Shown: one piece after another, positions 1 through 13,574 of the stretch
Position numbering within the stretch: the first letter of the stretch is position 1
Layout of the letters: every line of letters begins with the position of its first letter
Assembly (NCBI GenBank): GCA_016617855.1
Contig: JAECUM010004910.1
Span: 31,889 to 95,888 of the forward strand
From: Megalonaias nervosa
Taxonomy: Eukaryota; Mollusca; Bivalvia; Unionida; Unionidae
Direction of reading: 5' to 3'
Length of the DNA: 64,000 nt
Notes under the pieces: model-generated
The model's database searches: none
Told to the model about the DNA's origin: nothing
What the model saw: only the letters and a program-made list of their open reading frames with translations
Position numbers and translations under genes: made by a program

Positions 1-414
1 TATATTTGCAAATGGAGCCCTCTATCGAAGTTGTAGGGTTCACCCTCTTTACTGCTAAAGGAAATACTGTTTCAAGATGTTCCACACAATTCTCTCAGTG
101 TATTTCTGTGTCTTCTGGTGTAAAATCAGCTGTTTTCTTTTTTTTTTCCAAGAACAAATTAACTTAATGTTCTGAGGATTATCTATATCAACGGCTGTAA
201 ACCAGTCAGAAAGTATCTTACCCTCATTTTACTGAACATGCCTGAGAATATTTGGATCTTTTAGGGTCACACAGTGAGAGAATAGTAGTATATTTATACA
301 GCATTATTTGCTTAGTAAAATAGATTATGTAATTATAAAAATATTAAATAATGCAGGTCCCAGTATTAAGCCTTGAGGATCACTTTCAGATGTTTTCTCC
401 CAGTTACTTCATGT
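1..414. other. Unannotated AT-rich stretch
   Basis: I see no open frame, splice-flanked exon or repeat here that can be supported. Confidence 0.5.
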
Positions 415-985
415 AGATAATTTCAATTTGATGTGATGCATTTGGGAAAGACAGATTGTGAATTGTTTGAGTTACTATATATTATGTAGATTTCAGTTTG
501 AGCTGATGCCTTTGGTAAGACAGATTGTGAATTGTTTGAGTTCCAATGTATATTTAGATTTCAGTTTGACCTGATGCCTTTGGGAAGACAGATTGTGAAT
601 TGTTTGAGTTCCAGTATATGTGTAGATTTCAATTTGACATGATGCCTTTTGGTAAGACAGATTGTGAATTGTGTGAGTTCCAATATATGTGTTGATTTAA
701 GTAAATTGACTTGAATCCTTTGGCAAGACAGGTGGTTTTGAATAGTTTGAGTTTCAGTATATGCGTAGATTTCAGTTTGACTTGAATCTTTTGGCAAGAC
801 AGATGGTTTGTGAATAGTTTGAGTTCCAATATATTTGTAGATTTCAGTTTGACTTGAATCCTTGGGCAAGACAGATGGTTTGTGAATAGCTTGAGTTCCA
901 AAATATGTGTAGATTTCAATTTGAGGTGATATGCCTTTGGTAGGAAAGGTACATGTAATTTGTGAATACCAGTAGTTTAAGTTCC
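415..985 (+). repeat. Tandem repeat, about 70-bp unit, ~8 copies
   Basis: The phrases GTTTGAGTTCCAATATATG, TAGATTTCAGTTTGA and AAGACAGATTGTGAATT recur in order. Successive GTTTGAG starts lie at about 465, 534, 602, 671, 745, 817 and 889, a spacing of 68 to 74 bp. Two minus-strand open frames of about 100 codons across the array are only the repeat read in frame. It lies upstream of the first recognised exon of the coiled-coil gene. Confidence 0.9.
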
Positions 986-2174
986 AATATAAGTCGTAAG
1001 CATTTCATCTTCTCTGTGAAAAAGCTGTCAGGTTGGCTTAAGGGTTGTTCAAGGCTTGGACAGGTCCATTGGGATTGCTCCCACACTGAGGCCATTAACT
1101 TGTCCAGGATTGCTCCTCCACATCACCACCATTCTCAGTAAAATGATTTGACATCTATTCCCAGATGTAGAAGAAGTTGTGAAATATATTATCAAAAGCA
1201 TAATTAGAGCTGGTTGCTCTAAGGCCTTTTAAATGTTTTTAGAAGTACAAGGAAAGTTACTGACTGGATGAATGAATTCAGCAGACATACAACCAGAGCA
1301 AAGTCAATGCAAAACACATGCTACTACTCATCTCTCTCTCCCCCCCCCCCATTGTGATCAGACCTTTCCATATTTTGCACTATGCAGCGACAGTTTTTAT
1401 ATCTGTATTTTTGCAAATATATTTTGATAAATGAACATAATCTTTCACAATACAGCACAGGTATAATGTATATCCATGTGTCTGTATGTATATCAATCTG
1501 AATATGACTTGGTTAGCTCTTCTGAGCTCCATCTACACCAATTGTAAGAGAGACTGTTTGTATTGGGTTTCATGTTTTGCAGGGATAAGTAGATGACAAG
1601 GAAGATGTGAGATCCACTGTATATCACCCAGAGCTAGGAGGAGTTTGGGGGTCAAAAACCATATAGATAACATGGCCACTTCTTTGTAACATTAACTCAT
1701 TTACACCATTTGTGAAACTACTATCATACTTGGTATGATGCTAAGATGATATTTGTAATTAATTAATCATTTTATTTATTTATTTATTTATTTATTTGTT
1801 TATTTATTTATTAAGATGAATCACTCATGACAACAAAGGTGTAATATCCTGGATGAAGCCTGTGGGTGGTAATGTGGAGGTGCAGGTTTTAAAAAAAAAT
1901 GAAATTATGTTGTTGTTTTTAAAAAATATAAAAAGTTCATATTTTTGGGGATGGCTTCCATGGGGGTGGGTGGGGGTGGCTTCCATGTTGCTTTTCATAA
2001 TCTTAAGTTTTCATTTTGTAGAGCTCCATGGACCACCAATTAAAATCTCATTTTTAAGGCTGTCAGTTTTGAAACTAAGGTTCACGGGGTCATTCATTTT
2101 TGGAGGACTTTATATTTAAAGAATTAACAGTGAGTTCAGAATTAATATGGGATATTTTCCTAAATTTTTTTTAG
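986..2174. other. Upstream region with low-complexity tracts
   Basis: This holds a CT run followed by poly-C (1330-1350) and a TTTA microsatellite (1771-1813). A pyrimidine-rich tract ends in an AG at 2173-2174 and could be a splice acceptor for the first recognised coding exon. No promoter element can be assigned with confidence. Confidence 0.5.
1771..1813. repeat. TTTA microsatellite
   Basis: An uninterrupted run of TTTA units with one substitution (TTTG). Confidence 0.95.
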
Positions 2175-2193
2175 TCCACCTAAAATCAGAAGA

Positions 2194-2455
2194 ATGGTTA
2201 CTTTAAACCCTGCAGGAATGGTCAGTGCATTGGTTATTCCAGCAGCAGGTGATGGAAGGATGTCAGTAAATCCAGAAGTATTAGACAGAGCACCTTACAT
2301 TCAAGGGAGCTCAAGAAGTATCAAACCCACTATGCCATCACTTCCACTCTCATGTCCCCACTCCCAGTTTCAGCCTCCATCAGCACTTTTGAGTTGTTTG
2401 CCACAAATGAAAGATGTCACACTTCCAGCAAAATCTGCAGCTTCCTTAGGAAAAG
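2194..2455 (+). CDS. CCDC122: CCDC122-like exon 1 (first recognised)
   Basis: Encodes residues 1-87 and leaves phase 1; the donor is AAAAG|GTAAA. The segment is Pro, Ser and Met rich and not coiled coil. The first ATG after the acceptor-like AG at 2173-2174 is used as start. The six codons before it (PPKIRR) are open, so the exon may be internal and extend to 2175. Confidence 0.65.
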
Positions 2456-5400
2456 GTAAAAGGTTCAACTTTAGAGGTATTTTTCTTTTAGACTGGTGGA
2501 GGATTACAAGGCCATGTCACTTTAGGTATTGGTAGATGTCCATCTTACCATGTTTACTCATGTATACGTCAGGTCCAGCTGCAAACAACATAGTCACTGA
2601 TCTACAGCCATATAAAGTGCCACCAGATCTGGGTCTCTGCAGATTGCATCTGTATGCAACTTGTACATGAGTATATATATTAGTTGATCCAGACCTTTTA
2701 ATCAGCATGCATGCAAGAAGTTCTCAAATCTAATTTTCAGCTTTTTCCTTTTGTGTTACCAGTTACAAGTTTAACGACTAATGCCATTTTTTACAATATT
2801 GTTTCAGTGGTTATCTATAACAGTGTGACAAACATCACAAAAATACCAAATCTACCATATATCTTGGGACAGGAAAAATAATTATATTGTTTTCTTATCC
2901 CAGAACTTTTGAAAATGATACATTTACTGATACCTCTGTTCCAACTAATGCAGTACCTGAAACTGATATATTTCTATGTGTACAATCTTGCTCAGAATGC
3001 CAAAAATTTCTTTATTCTTCTGTCTTTGGCTTGTTTGTTCTCTTCGCTTTTGTGCAAATAAATCCAAAACCACAACCAAGTAATGATCTGCTGGAAGTAT
3101 GAGCCCTTCTCTCATCTGTGCAAACAACCCAGTAAATGCCTGAAAAAAAAAACTTCTAAGAAGTCATTATAAAGATACAACAAATTGATTTTGTACTCAA
3201 ATTCAAAAGCGTTCATAGGTCTGAAGGTGTTAATTTGGAAAAAAGTTGTAGACAACTTCCCTTTATCTGTGTATTTAGGCATATGGGCAGCTATTTTGCC
3301 TGACTCTCCATTAGCATGGACCCTGCTGGTCACTGTAGTCAGTGCCTTGTAATTGTTGAATTAACACTTTTATTGATGTAAATAGCCTTGTCCAATAGTT
3401 AGTGTTCAAGCAATGCAATAATAATGTTTTTGGCTAGTTTTCCCTCTCAACATGATGAAATACAATCACATTTAGACTAAAACAATTGGATATTGCTTTT
3501 ACAGTATGGCTGTAACTTTGATATAGAATCGTTGTCAGCACATCAAATTTATGTTTAGCTGATCTTGAAGAAGTCTTAGAATTTTTTACTCAGATCTTTT
3601 AGCAAAAAACTTTTGACATTCAGTCAACCAGATTAGTGCTTACAAGTCATAATAGAGATAATTAACCAGTCACACTAGCTGACTAAACAAAGCATATTGA
3701 AGCTCATCAAAACCACTGAACTGAAATGTCCCAAAACTTACAGTGCATTAAAAATTATTTAATTTGTGCTAAATATGATATTTGATTCCTTTCCTCTCTC
3801 TCAGTACCAGTTCACACATATTTTAGAAGAGAATTAAAAACAAACAAAACATAACAGTTGATGGGGAATAATTGTTATGTCAGAAATATTAATTGGTTTG
3901 ATGAACTGTCATATTGCTTAAATACATAAATGATATGTTGATCATATCTGTAGAGCTGTAGTCTCTAGATAAAGTTAAATTACACTATGTTTTCACATAT
4001 ACATGGACATATGGGATCAGATATTTACTTTTTGGTCAGGTTATAAAGGAATTACGGCTTATGTATTGACGAAGTTAGTCTTTGAAATTTGTCCATCCAG
4101 CTGTACATCCATTCATCCATCGGTCTGGCATCAACACAGGATTTGCATTGAATTCATTTTCTCAGATTTATTGTAGAGTCACATGGCTAGGTAAAGTATA
4201 TAAATGTTTAATGATGAGTCCTACTGCCATTGGTGAAAATGAGGATACTTTGACATATATTTTATGGTTTACAATCCAACCATGCTTCCATGGGTGATTT
4301 TCTTGTTATTGACAACCAATTAAATCATTAAAACCAGGCCCACGGTGAGGAAACTGACCACAGCATTTAAGCTGTATAACTCTCTTCAAAAAGAGGATAG
4401 AACCATGGCAATTTTGGGGATTTTCTTATTGTTTTCATTTCAGTGTACAAGTCCTAGTGAGACAGCAAATTTAAGACTGAATTTTAATTTTGGAGTTTTG
4501 AGTCTGAGCTCAGTAGTTTCAAGTCTACAGTGTCTGCCTTAGTGGACACATCCATTTAATGAACACCTGCATGTAAATGATAGTATTGATAGGTCTTTTC
4601 CTATTTTATTAAAGATACTTGTCCATAAAGGACAAATTTTGGCTCCCTTTTGACAGGTTTCACTGCATATATGGCTGAAATTATATGGAAGATAAAACAC
4701 AGCACAGTGATTATTTTAAATAATTGCTTGAGTTCCTTGGCCTTAGACTTGAGTGAATCTTAACATTAAAACATAATCAAACTTACTTATGTCTTAACGT
4801 ATTCTTTTTATTACAAACTCGATGAGATGTATTTATTAGTACTTTTCTGTTTAATATTTGAAAAAATGAAATAGTTGTGATTGGTTGTTTCAGTAAGAGA
4901 TTATGAATACAATTGGTCCAACCATAAAATAGTTGCAAAGAATGATAGAACCATGACAAGTAAAACATGTGCTTAATGCGATGTCACATAGTAAGATTTT
5001 ACTAACAGTGAGGACAGTGTGTGTAAACAAAGCACCTCATTTGATTGGTTTTAGTATGGTTTAGTTAGGATGGTTTTGGTATGGTTTCATTTGGTTGGTT
5101 TTGGTATATTTTAGTTTGATTGGTTTTCGTATGGTTTAGTTTGAATGGTTAGTTTGTTTAGCTGAAGCATTTGTCAAAGAGAGAAAACATTAATAAATTA
5201 AATAGCAAATGTAAACTATGAAAATACATACCATACTCCATCAGTTTTAATATTCACAATATTTATATCCATATAGACTCCATTTAGGTTAAATTCCAAA
5301 AATGACCATTTCGCATGCTAATTTTCTTTGCATGTACAAAGACCTCTCCATTCCCAACAAATAATTTTTTTTTTTTTTAAAGTGCATGTACTCTTCCTGT

Positions 5401-7018
5401 ACTTAGGTGGCAATTGTTTTTGATCTTTGCTTATACTTTAAATTGCTGAGAGTTCTTTTGGCAAGTTCAAAAGATGTCACTGGTTGAAAAATTCACATGA
5501 GTAACCTGCATTTCCTTTAATTATATTATATACCATATTCATAATACCCTATGGGTAGACTCATTTCCCTATTGAAAGCCTCACTAATCTGATCTGGTCA
5601 GCAGAATCTTGACCTCAAACAGGTGTTAGCTTGGAAAAAACCTGACTACAGCTGTAGCATATTTAATTAGCATGTACTCACCACTACAAAGCCATGTGAT
5701 TCTTGAACACTGGAAGTGGTAACTAAAAGTAAGACGAATTGCTTACCAATTGGTATTAATTGATAATGGAATATAGTATTGCACTTGTACATGAGATCAC
5801 ATTCATCAGGTAAGTGAACAATACAGATTCATCAAGACATTTCTGTCTGTCTGTCTGTCTGTCTGCCTCTCATAATGGGGCATAATTTTTATTTGATCAT
5901 GAGGTGCAAAAAGAAAAATGTAATGGAATATCTGTCTTTGTCATGGTTATTCATCTCCTAACTTTTCAATTCTGATGCACATATATGTACCGGTAATCAA
6001 ATTGAAACATTTATTACTAGTGCACGCTGCTTTAGTGCAGTTATATCTGATGTACGTTAATTTTTAATATTGATGGTTGTGTAATTGTTTAAAATCCCTC
6101 TCAGTGTGGGGTCATATATTTTTTCATACATAATCTCTTCCCTAAAATGAAATATTTTGTACACAATATTTTTCGTACTTATTGGAGAACTTTTTTTCCA
6201 TGCAAAAAATTACGTGACATACGATAAAATGATTTGAATTACATAATCCATATATATGTCGATTTGGAGTATAAGACAAAGCTAAGATTTTCTGGTCAGA
6301 AAGTATCATCTTACAGGCCGGCAAATTCCGTATATCTCTCTCTGTAATTTGCATACTGGAAATGCAGCCAGTATGTCAACATACATAAAGGGGCACCACC
6401 TACCTTCCAAAGATGGAAAGACATTAAAGTTCATATGTGCATCGATATGTATCATATCGCAGGCTGTATATCGTGAATCTTATCAATACATGGCACATGT
6501 GTATTGTTTCACCCCTAATTCCAAGTATGAAGAAAATCCATCAGGGGGTTGAGGAAAATGTGTACAAATAAAAACACTTAAACCATAACACAAATTTTCA
6601 GTGACTGTGACCTTGACTCCAAGGTCATATGGGTGAGTGAGCATGTCATAGAAAGAATTTTCATAGCTTCACAATAACTCGTATGAAATGTGATGAAATT
6701 CCATTAAGTAGTTTAGGAAAATTATTAGCAAATGATGAAACAATATCCAAAACCTCGATGCAAAATTTCTCTGACTGTAATTTTGACACCAAGGTGAGAG
6801 GTCAGGTGGGTATGACACAAGAATGAATTGTCTTATCTTCTTAATTATTCATTCCAAGAATACAGAAAATCCATTAAAGAGATTAGAAAATAGAAGCAAA
6901 TGAAACATTTGAACCAAAACCTTCACAAGCTATTAACACTGATGCTGGTGCCAAAAAAGTGACTGCTGTTTATTGCTTTCCATGAAAGTGGACTTGAAAA
7001 AAGAGAGAGACACACACA

Positions 7019-7063
<45 letters not shown>

Positions 7064-10000
7064 GAAGGTACTTTCATAGTATAAGCAGAATGTTTCCATC
7101 ATTTTAATTGCCTTTGTCTCTTGTCATTCAATAGACCTGAAAAAGGAGGATGACGATTTTGAGAAGAAGATGATTGAGGATGCGGTGTCGGCTTTACCTG
7201 ATGTCTTTCATGAGGTGTTTCAGATGCATCGTGGACAATGTTTTGAGATTCAGAACATGCAGACATCTCTCAAGGAACTACAGGTACATGTACATTAAAG
7301 ATATGAGAGACATCTCTCAAGGAACTACAGGTACATGTACATTAAAGATATGAGAGAAAGTGAAAAGACAATATGCTTTTTATAGTTAATTTTCTTCAAT
7401 ATTATGAAGTTTACTAACAAATATTCTTTCAGTACTGACAAAAATGGTATCAAATAATAATGAAAGAGAATGATTGCAGTAATGTATGTAATTTCTTTAG
7501 AAATGTTCATGCCATTGGCATTTCTCATTTATATTAGAATTATCACCATATAGTTTTATGCAATTGATGGGTAGGGAAATAGAATAATGACTGGCAAGTT
7601 TATCCAGTGTTGTTTTTTATGATCATCTTTTAAGGCAATAATTACTTTTTCTTCTCTTATTTATCTATTATCTATTTTTGGATTTAAAAGAGTAACCTAA
7701 TGATTAAATGCCTGTTAATATGTTCATCTCAAAGATGGATAGATATTTAATGAAGATCTGGTATGTAGATTGCAACTATCAGTTTGCTTTTTTCAGACCA
7801 CAATGCATGTTGTGCATACAGATTTATGCAGACTTTTCCATAATATGATAATACTTTAGTGTTTTATTTTACTTAGAGTAATTACAGTCCACTTAGCTGA
7901 CACAAATTAGCAGTGTTTGCAGCTGAATTTAATTTTTCACATTGAAATCAATGCATAGGAAGAGTTTACCATGGCCTTGATCCTCAAACTAAGTTTATCA
8001 TGGCCTTGATCCCCAGACTAAGTTTACCATGGCCTTGATCCCCAGACTATTATTATAAATAAATACTGGTAGAAATGGCTGAATAAGTCATGTTTTATAA
8101 ACTAAAGCAAACTCAGGGTAAAACAGTTAACAGTTAATATTTTCTGATGAATGCTTTTAGTACAGCCATCAGTATATCCACCTCCTCACCCCCACCATAG
8201 AGAATTGTAGCTATGAGATTGATGAATTACCTCAAGTGTTTACCCCAACATAAAGTTTCTTAGTAACTTTATTCAAACTCTTAATGTAACAATGGACAGA
8301 TCAGCCAGTTTAAAGTTATGCTGACAGATTTTCATGAGTACGGTGAATATAAGAAAGATAAGGTATGTTTACACATTAATTCACATAGCCTATCTTTTCC
8401 TATTAACAGTGCCTTTCTTACAAACTAATGCTTCATTTGCCTAATCAGTATACTCAATTAACTGCTTTAGAAAGTAAGAAACCACTAATTGTTTAGGTAA
8501 CACATTGCTGTTGACTGGAAAACAGGTGGTTTTTTAATTTACAACTTTTACTGAGAAAATTTCACAGGGAGGGAAATGGAATTGGACATTGATACCAGGT
8601 ATCTTTTATATAAAGGTAATTGCTAAAGTAGATGTAACTGTACTACTTACCATATATACTCACTTATAAGTCAAGTCCAACTGCAAATGACATAAACTAT
8701 GATCAAGTTCTGAGTTGTTTGTTCTGCCAGTTACCCATAACAAACTGCATAGACCCAGATCTGCAGGCACATTATATGACAGCAGATTTGTGTCTTTGCA
8801 GTGTACACTTTGACTCAACCTATAGGCAAGTGTATATGGTAAGCATAATTGGTGAAATGTTCAGCCATTACGTTATGCAAGTTTGGTAAGTGATATCAGG
8901 CCCACTTATGCCTCTTGTTTTTAATACCATTTTGTTTTCTTTCCTGTAATTTGTCAGAGGAAGGATAAGTACACAATTTGTGTGATTTACTATTGCAAGC
9001 CAAGAAAACTTGGTACATCACTAATAGTGACAAGTTCAAAAGAACCATTTTCAGTTGCCATTATAATAGGTTTTATTTTGCTTAAATTTTCTTCCCTTGA
9101 TTTCATACTGGATCAAATGTACTTGTGTACTTTTGTAAAAGGACAGAGGAAAAGCAGGTAAATTTATGTTGCCATTCATTGTTTTCAAGTTTTTGTTTCT
9201 ACTTAAAACTGTTTTTTGAGTTATTCATGCTGATTCACATACCTGTTCATTTTTTAAAATCTGTTTCTTTCTTAATTGCAAGTCATTCTTGGTTTCTATT
9301 TCTTATTTTACTAAAAAGATTTAAAATTATTGGCTGACAAAATTAAATATGAAATGTTATTACTTTGTGTCGTGAATTATCTCGGTAGAGAATTTTATGG
9401 TAGCTAATCTTTACATCTTTCTACGATGTGAGTCATCATTTTGTATAAAAGAAAAAGTGATTTTTGTCAATCCCAACTTTGTGGAAGCTCAACATAATAA
9501 TCAGTTGTCTGTCTGTGTGTCTGTCTATATGCCTGTACACACCTTAGATTAACCTCAGTGGGGTTTTTTCTTCAATACAATTTAATCCCACCCTCTTTAG
9601 ATTTGGAATTTAGTTCATGGGTAGGATCAACAGTGCAGATCATGGCCAGCATCCTGTAAAAAAAAAAGCTCAGTTATTTCAATTAATTAAATTTATTATT
9701 TTCTTTAAAATATATTTTACGACAGACCTAATATTGGGTCAGTACACGAGCTTTTATCATGATTCTTTTTGAGGACAGTGTTGAAGCCTTATGATCTTGG
9801 CCATCCTTACCTGCTTGCACTAGAACATGGGTGTATCATGTTACAAAATTCATACAATACTGCATTTAGATAACCAGGGGATGTAATTAACTTAAGGTTG
9901 ATTCACAGATACATGTAGTCTTGAATTTGTATAGGTCATTGAAGTACTTAAGCTAGTGCATGAGGCAGTATGATAGGGGATTCATTGACTACTGTATTTT

Positions 10001-13000
10001 GTCATGAATTGGAAAATAATTTGGCGCAAGAATTTCTAAAGCTATACATTTATTAAATCATTTATACATTATTTTTATGTATAGTACTCCCTCGTTAAAA
10101 TGCAGTCGATTTTAGTAATAGTATAATGCCTTGTAATGAAGTACAATTGATGCATATAAATTTTACTACTACAAAATGATATGGAATCCATTGCTACATT
10201 AAGGCTAATTTCCATTTAGAAAGGAGACTGTAAAATTAATTTGTAAAATAAAAATCAGTTATCAAGCTACCACTTTCAGTATGATTTCTTGCAGAATAAA
10301 GTGGCATCTTCATGTTATGTATGCTGTGTAGTCTGTAAACTCCATATTTTTGGTTGGGGATTTGTCTAACCTTAAATTCTTTGATCGGTCTCAGAGACAG
10401 ACCTGTCTTTCACACTTATAAATGTAAGGAGATCTTGGAGAAGCATGTATGCCTGTTCGTGAAACATGTTGGTTAACAGGTCCTCATTATAAATTAAGTC
10501 CTTACAAAATACCGTAATGCTGTTCATAAAAGCCATGAAAGTCAGGACTGCCTTATAGGTTAGGTAACCCTGTATTGCGCTATTTTTATACATATGGTAA
10601 AACTTGTAAATATGTGAACAAAAATATATATTATTCAGAATGGTTAATTTGATTTTTTTAAAATCCTACCATAGAAAATCAACATATTTGTATATGCCAC
10701 CATCACCACCACATGAATTAAATAAATATAAAAAGAAATAAATAAATAAATGCTGAAATGAAAATCAGTGGGGATACATTAAACCAGGTACAGAGTATAT
10801 CCATATGTGTTGTAGAAACCTTTAAAAGTGACATAGATTGCCACCAGTTTGTAACAAAGTGTTAGTCATACAAAAGCAAGAGATAGAGAAGTTTGAAACT
10901 GAACTTGACATAACTGAATATCATGATCTAGAAGTTATTATGATGGGGAATTTCAGCAGAGACTACTCAGGTTGTATGGATGTAAGATGACTAAGCATGA
11001 TTGATCTTATGGGTTATTTCAGCTTGTGACCTCACCATTAAGAGTCACCCAGACATCAGCTGCACTAATTAATAATATTTATAGTAATCAGTCAGAGAAT
11101 ATCATTCAAGTACAGGTGCCTTGTGTCTCATAAGTGACCATTATCCAATTTCTGTTACATGCAAATTAAATTATAAGGATATATGTGATACAAAGCATAA
11201 GGTTATCTCCTATAGATGCTTTAAAAAATTCAATATTGAAAACTTTTTATCAGATTTATGAAATCCCCACTTCTTTTATATAGGAAATGTGGAGGATGCC
11301 ACTGAAAACTGATAACACTCTTATAAAATATGCATGCGTTAGAACTACATACGCCTTTTAAATAAAAAGAGTGGAATACCCTCAGAAATCTAAATGGCCC
11401 ATGACAGATGTAAATGAAGTCAGACAGAATAGAGACTATCTTCATTAAGTCATGGATTGGCATAACTGTAAATTTGGCATAACAGATGTACCTCGGTGGT
11501 TCAGTCTGCTGAAATAATTTTTTACAAAACATCAGTTGAAAATACAGAAAGTCCAAATGAAATGTGGAAAATTCTGTAGGATTTTACTCTAGATAGAAAC
11601 TGTAAAATCCCAAATCAGTTAATAATTGATGGGACAATAATTAATGCTATGCGTGATATTGTTAAAAGATTCAATGAGAAAATCAATAATGTAACAAATG
11701 TAACTGTCAATTTATCAAATACTAATGGAAGAAATATAAATTACAAGATTTACCAAGTCAAAATTCCTGAAAATCAACAATTCACTATTCAATTTATGTA
11801 ATGCATAGGTGTAGGAAGTGAACTAAAAAAGTTTAATTTAGTGAAGTCATCTGGTGTGGATCAGATAGATATGTTTATGTTAATAAATGGGCTGTCTGTT
11901 GCTGTTCCATTTCTTGCCTACATAATCAAAGCATTACATAGGGACTCTTTCCTCTCAGCACAGGAAGACAAGGTTATGCCTCTTTATAAAATGGGTTCAG
12001 AATCAAATTTAGATATTTATAGACAAATATCTGTTTGAGAACCACACCCAAACTGTTTAAAAGACTTGTTTTCAGACATCTCTTTGGTTACCCTTCAAAG
12101 TACTATTTAATTCACCCATTCTAGTCTGGATTTAGACAGAATCACTCCTGTCAGTCTGTGCTAACAGACTTCATTGATGAATGGTAGCTTGCTATGGAGA
12201 GTTGGTTAGAACTATATACCTTCATTTTAAGACTCTTTTTGACTTGGTTGACCATGATATACTTGCATGGGAACTTGAAAAGTTCAAATTTTCTCACTTA
12301 TCACTCATGGTTCAAATCATAGTCCTCTGACAGAAGCTGCACATACATGCCAACCATTACACTTTTGGCATAATCATTAAAATTTTTTTAAGTTTGACAT
12401 TTAGCAGGCTCTCGCTAGTTTTCTGGTCCAGATTTCCCATTAAATCACTTTGTAATTATCAAGAAATGGAGATCATCCTGTCTGTATTATAAGTAGAATG
12501 TGGGAGTGACAAAACAACCACACTCAGCCTGCAAAGAAGTTAAAACTTCAGTTTTCCTGTGGCTTGTATTTTAAGGCTGCTGAGTGCTGACTGCTATCCA
12601 ATACTCATAAGCTAAGTTCACCCCAAGGTGGAAGTTCCTGACTTGGACATGTATTCCTGAGCCTCCCATTTTGTAACCAAAGTTTTGGTTATCATGAAAT
12701 ATTCCTTAAAAAACACCATGAGCAATGCAGTAGTAATTAATAAAACAAACAAATCAAAACCATTTCTCAAGTGTTTCTGCCGAAATCATTTTTGGGTTGA
12801 TCTCTCCTTTTGTATCTCCACCAAAGGTCAACCAATTTTTATTCAGAGATTAAAAGGCCATTATGGACACCTTTAATTCTTTTATAGCTCCATACTGCAT
12901 TTGGCCGTAAATTCTCCACATTATAACAGAAAGGTAATCAATTAACGGCTTCTTATATTTACATATTAGCCAAGTGCTTAATCAGATTACTCAGCCATGC

Positions 13001-13535
13001 ATCAGGTCATTGTGAAATAGCATTTTCTGCCGCCAGTTACCACTGGTTTCTGTACGGTGAGGATAGAATGCATAAAAAATACAAGTTTTGTTATTTTATT
13101 TTTTTAAAAATATTTTTTTAAAGCAGTAAATTTCAGTTATAGAACAGTATGTGTGGTAGATGAATTTTGGAATCACATTTATGTTTATGGCATGAATTCA
13201 CCAAACCATTAGATCAGAAACAAATCTAAATGTGTTAAAAACCAAATTGTATGGATCATTATTTTGAAAGGCAGTTGTCTTTGTAAATAATGAAATACAT
13301 GCACACCATTTTGCTCCCTTTAATGTGTATCGTATATACTCTGTGCTTTTATACTTAATGTATCCTGTGGGCTTCAGGGGAGAATATTATGTCATAACTT
13401 ACTGAGATACCCTCATAAAATAAAGTGTTGATTATTATTATTATTAAACATGTATTGCTGTTAAACATAAATTTGAAACACTGTATGGAAAGTCATTGAA
13501 AACATTCGTCTTTTGCCAGTTGTACTTCAAAAGTA

Positions 13536-13574
<39 letters not shown>

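Noticed and set aside
561..919. Minus-strand frames of about 100 codons
   Set aside because: Products of the 70-bp tandem repeat.
7331..7354. Second splice donor for exon 2
   Set aside because: Use of it shifts frame by 47 nt and reaches TAA at once; the first donor gives the conserved protein.
10083..10110. Transposon end TACTCCCTCGTTAAAATGCA
   Set aside because: No matching inverted end was found on either side, so no element can be delimited.
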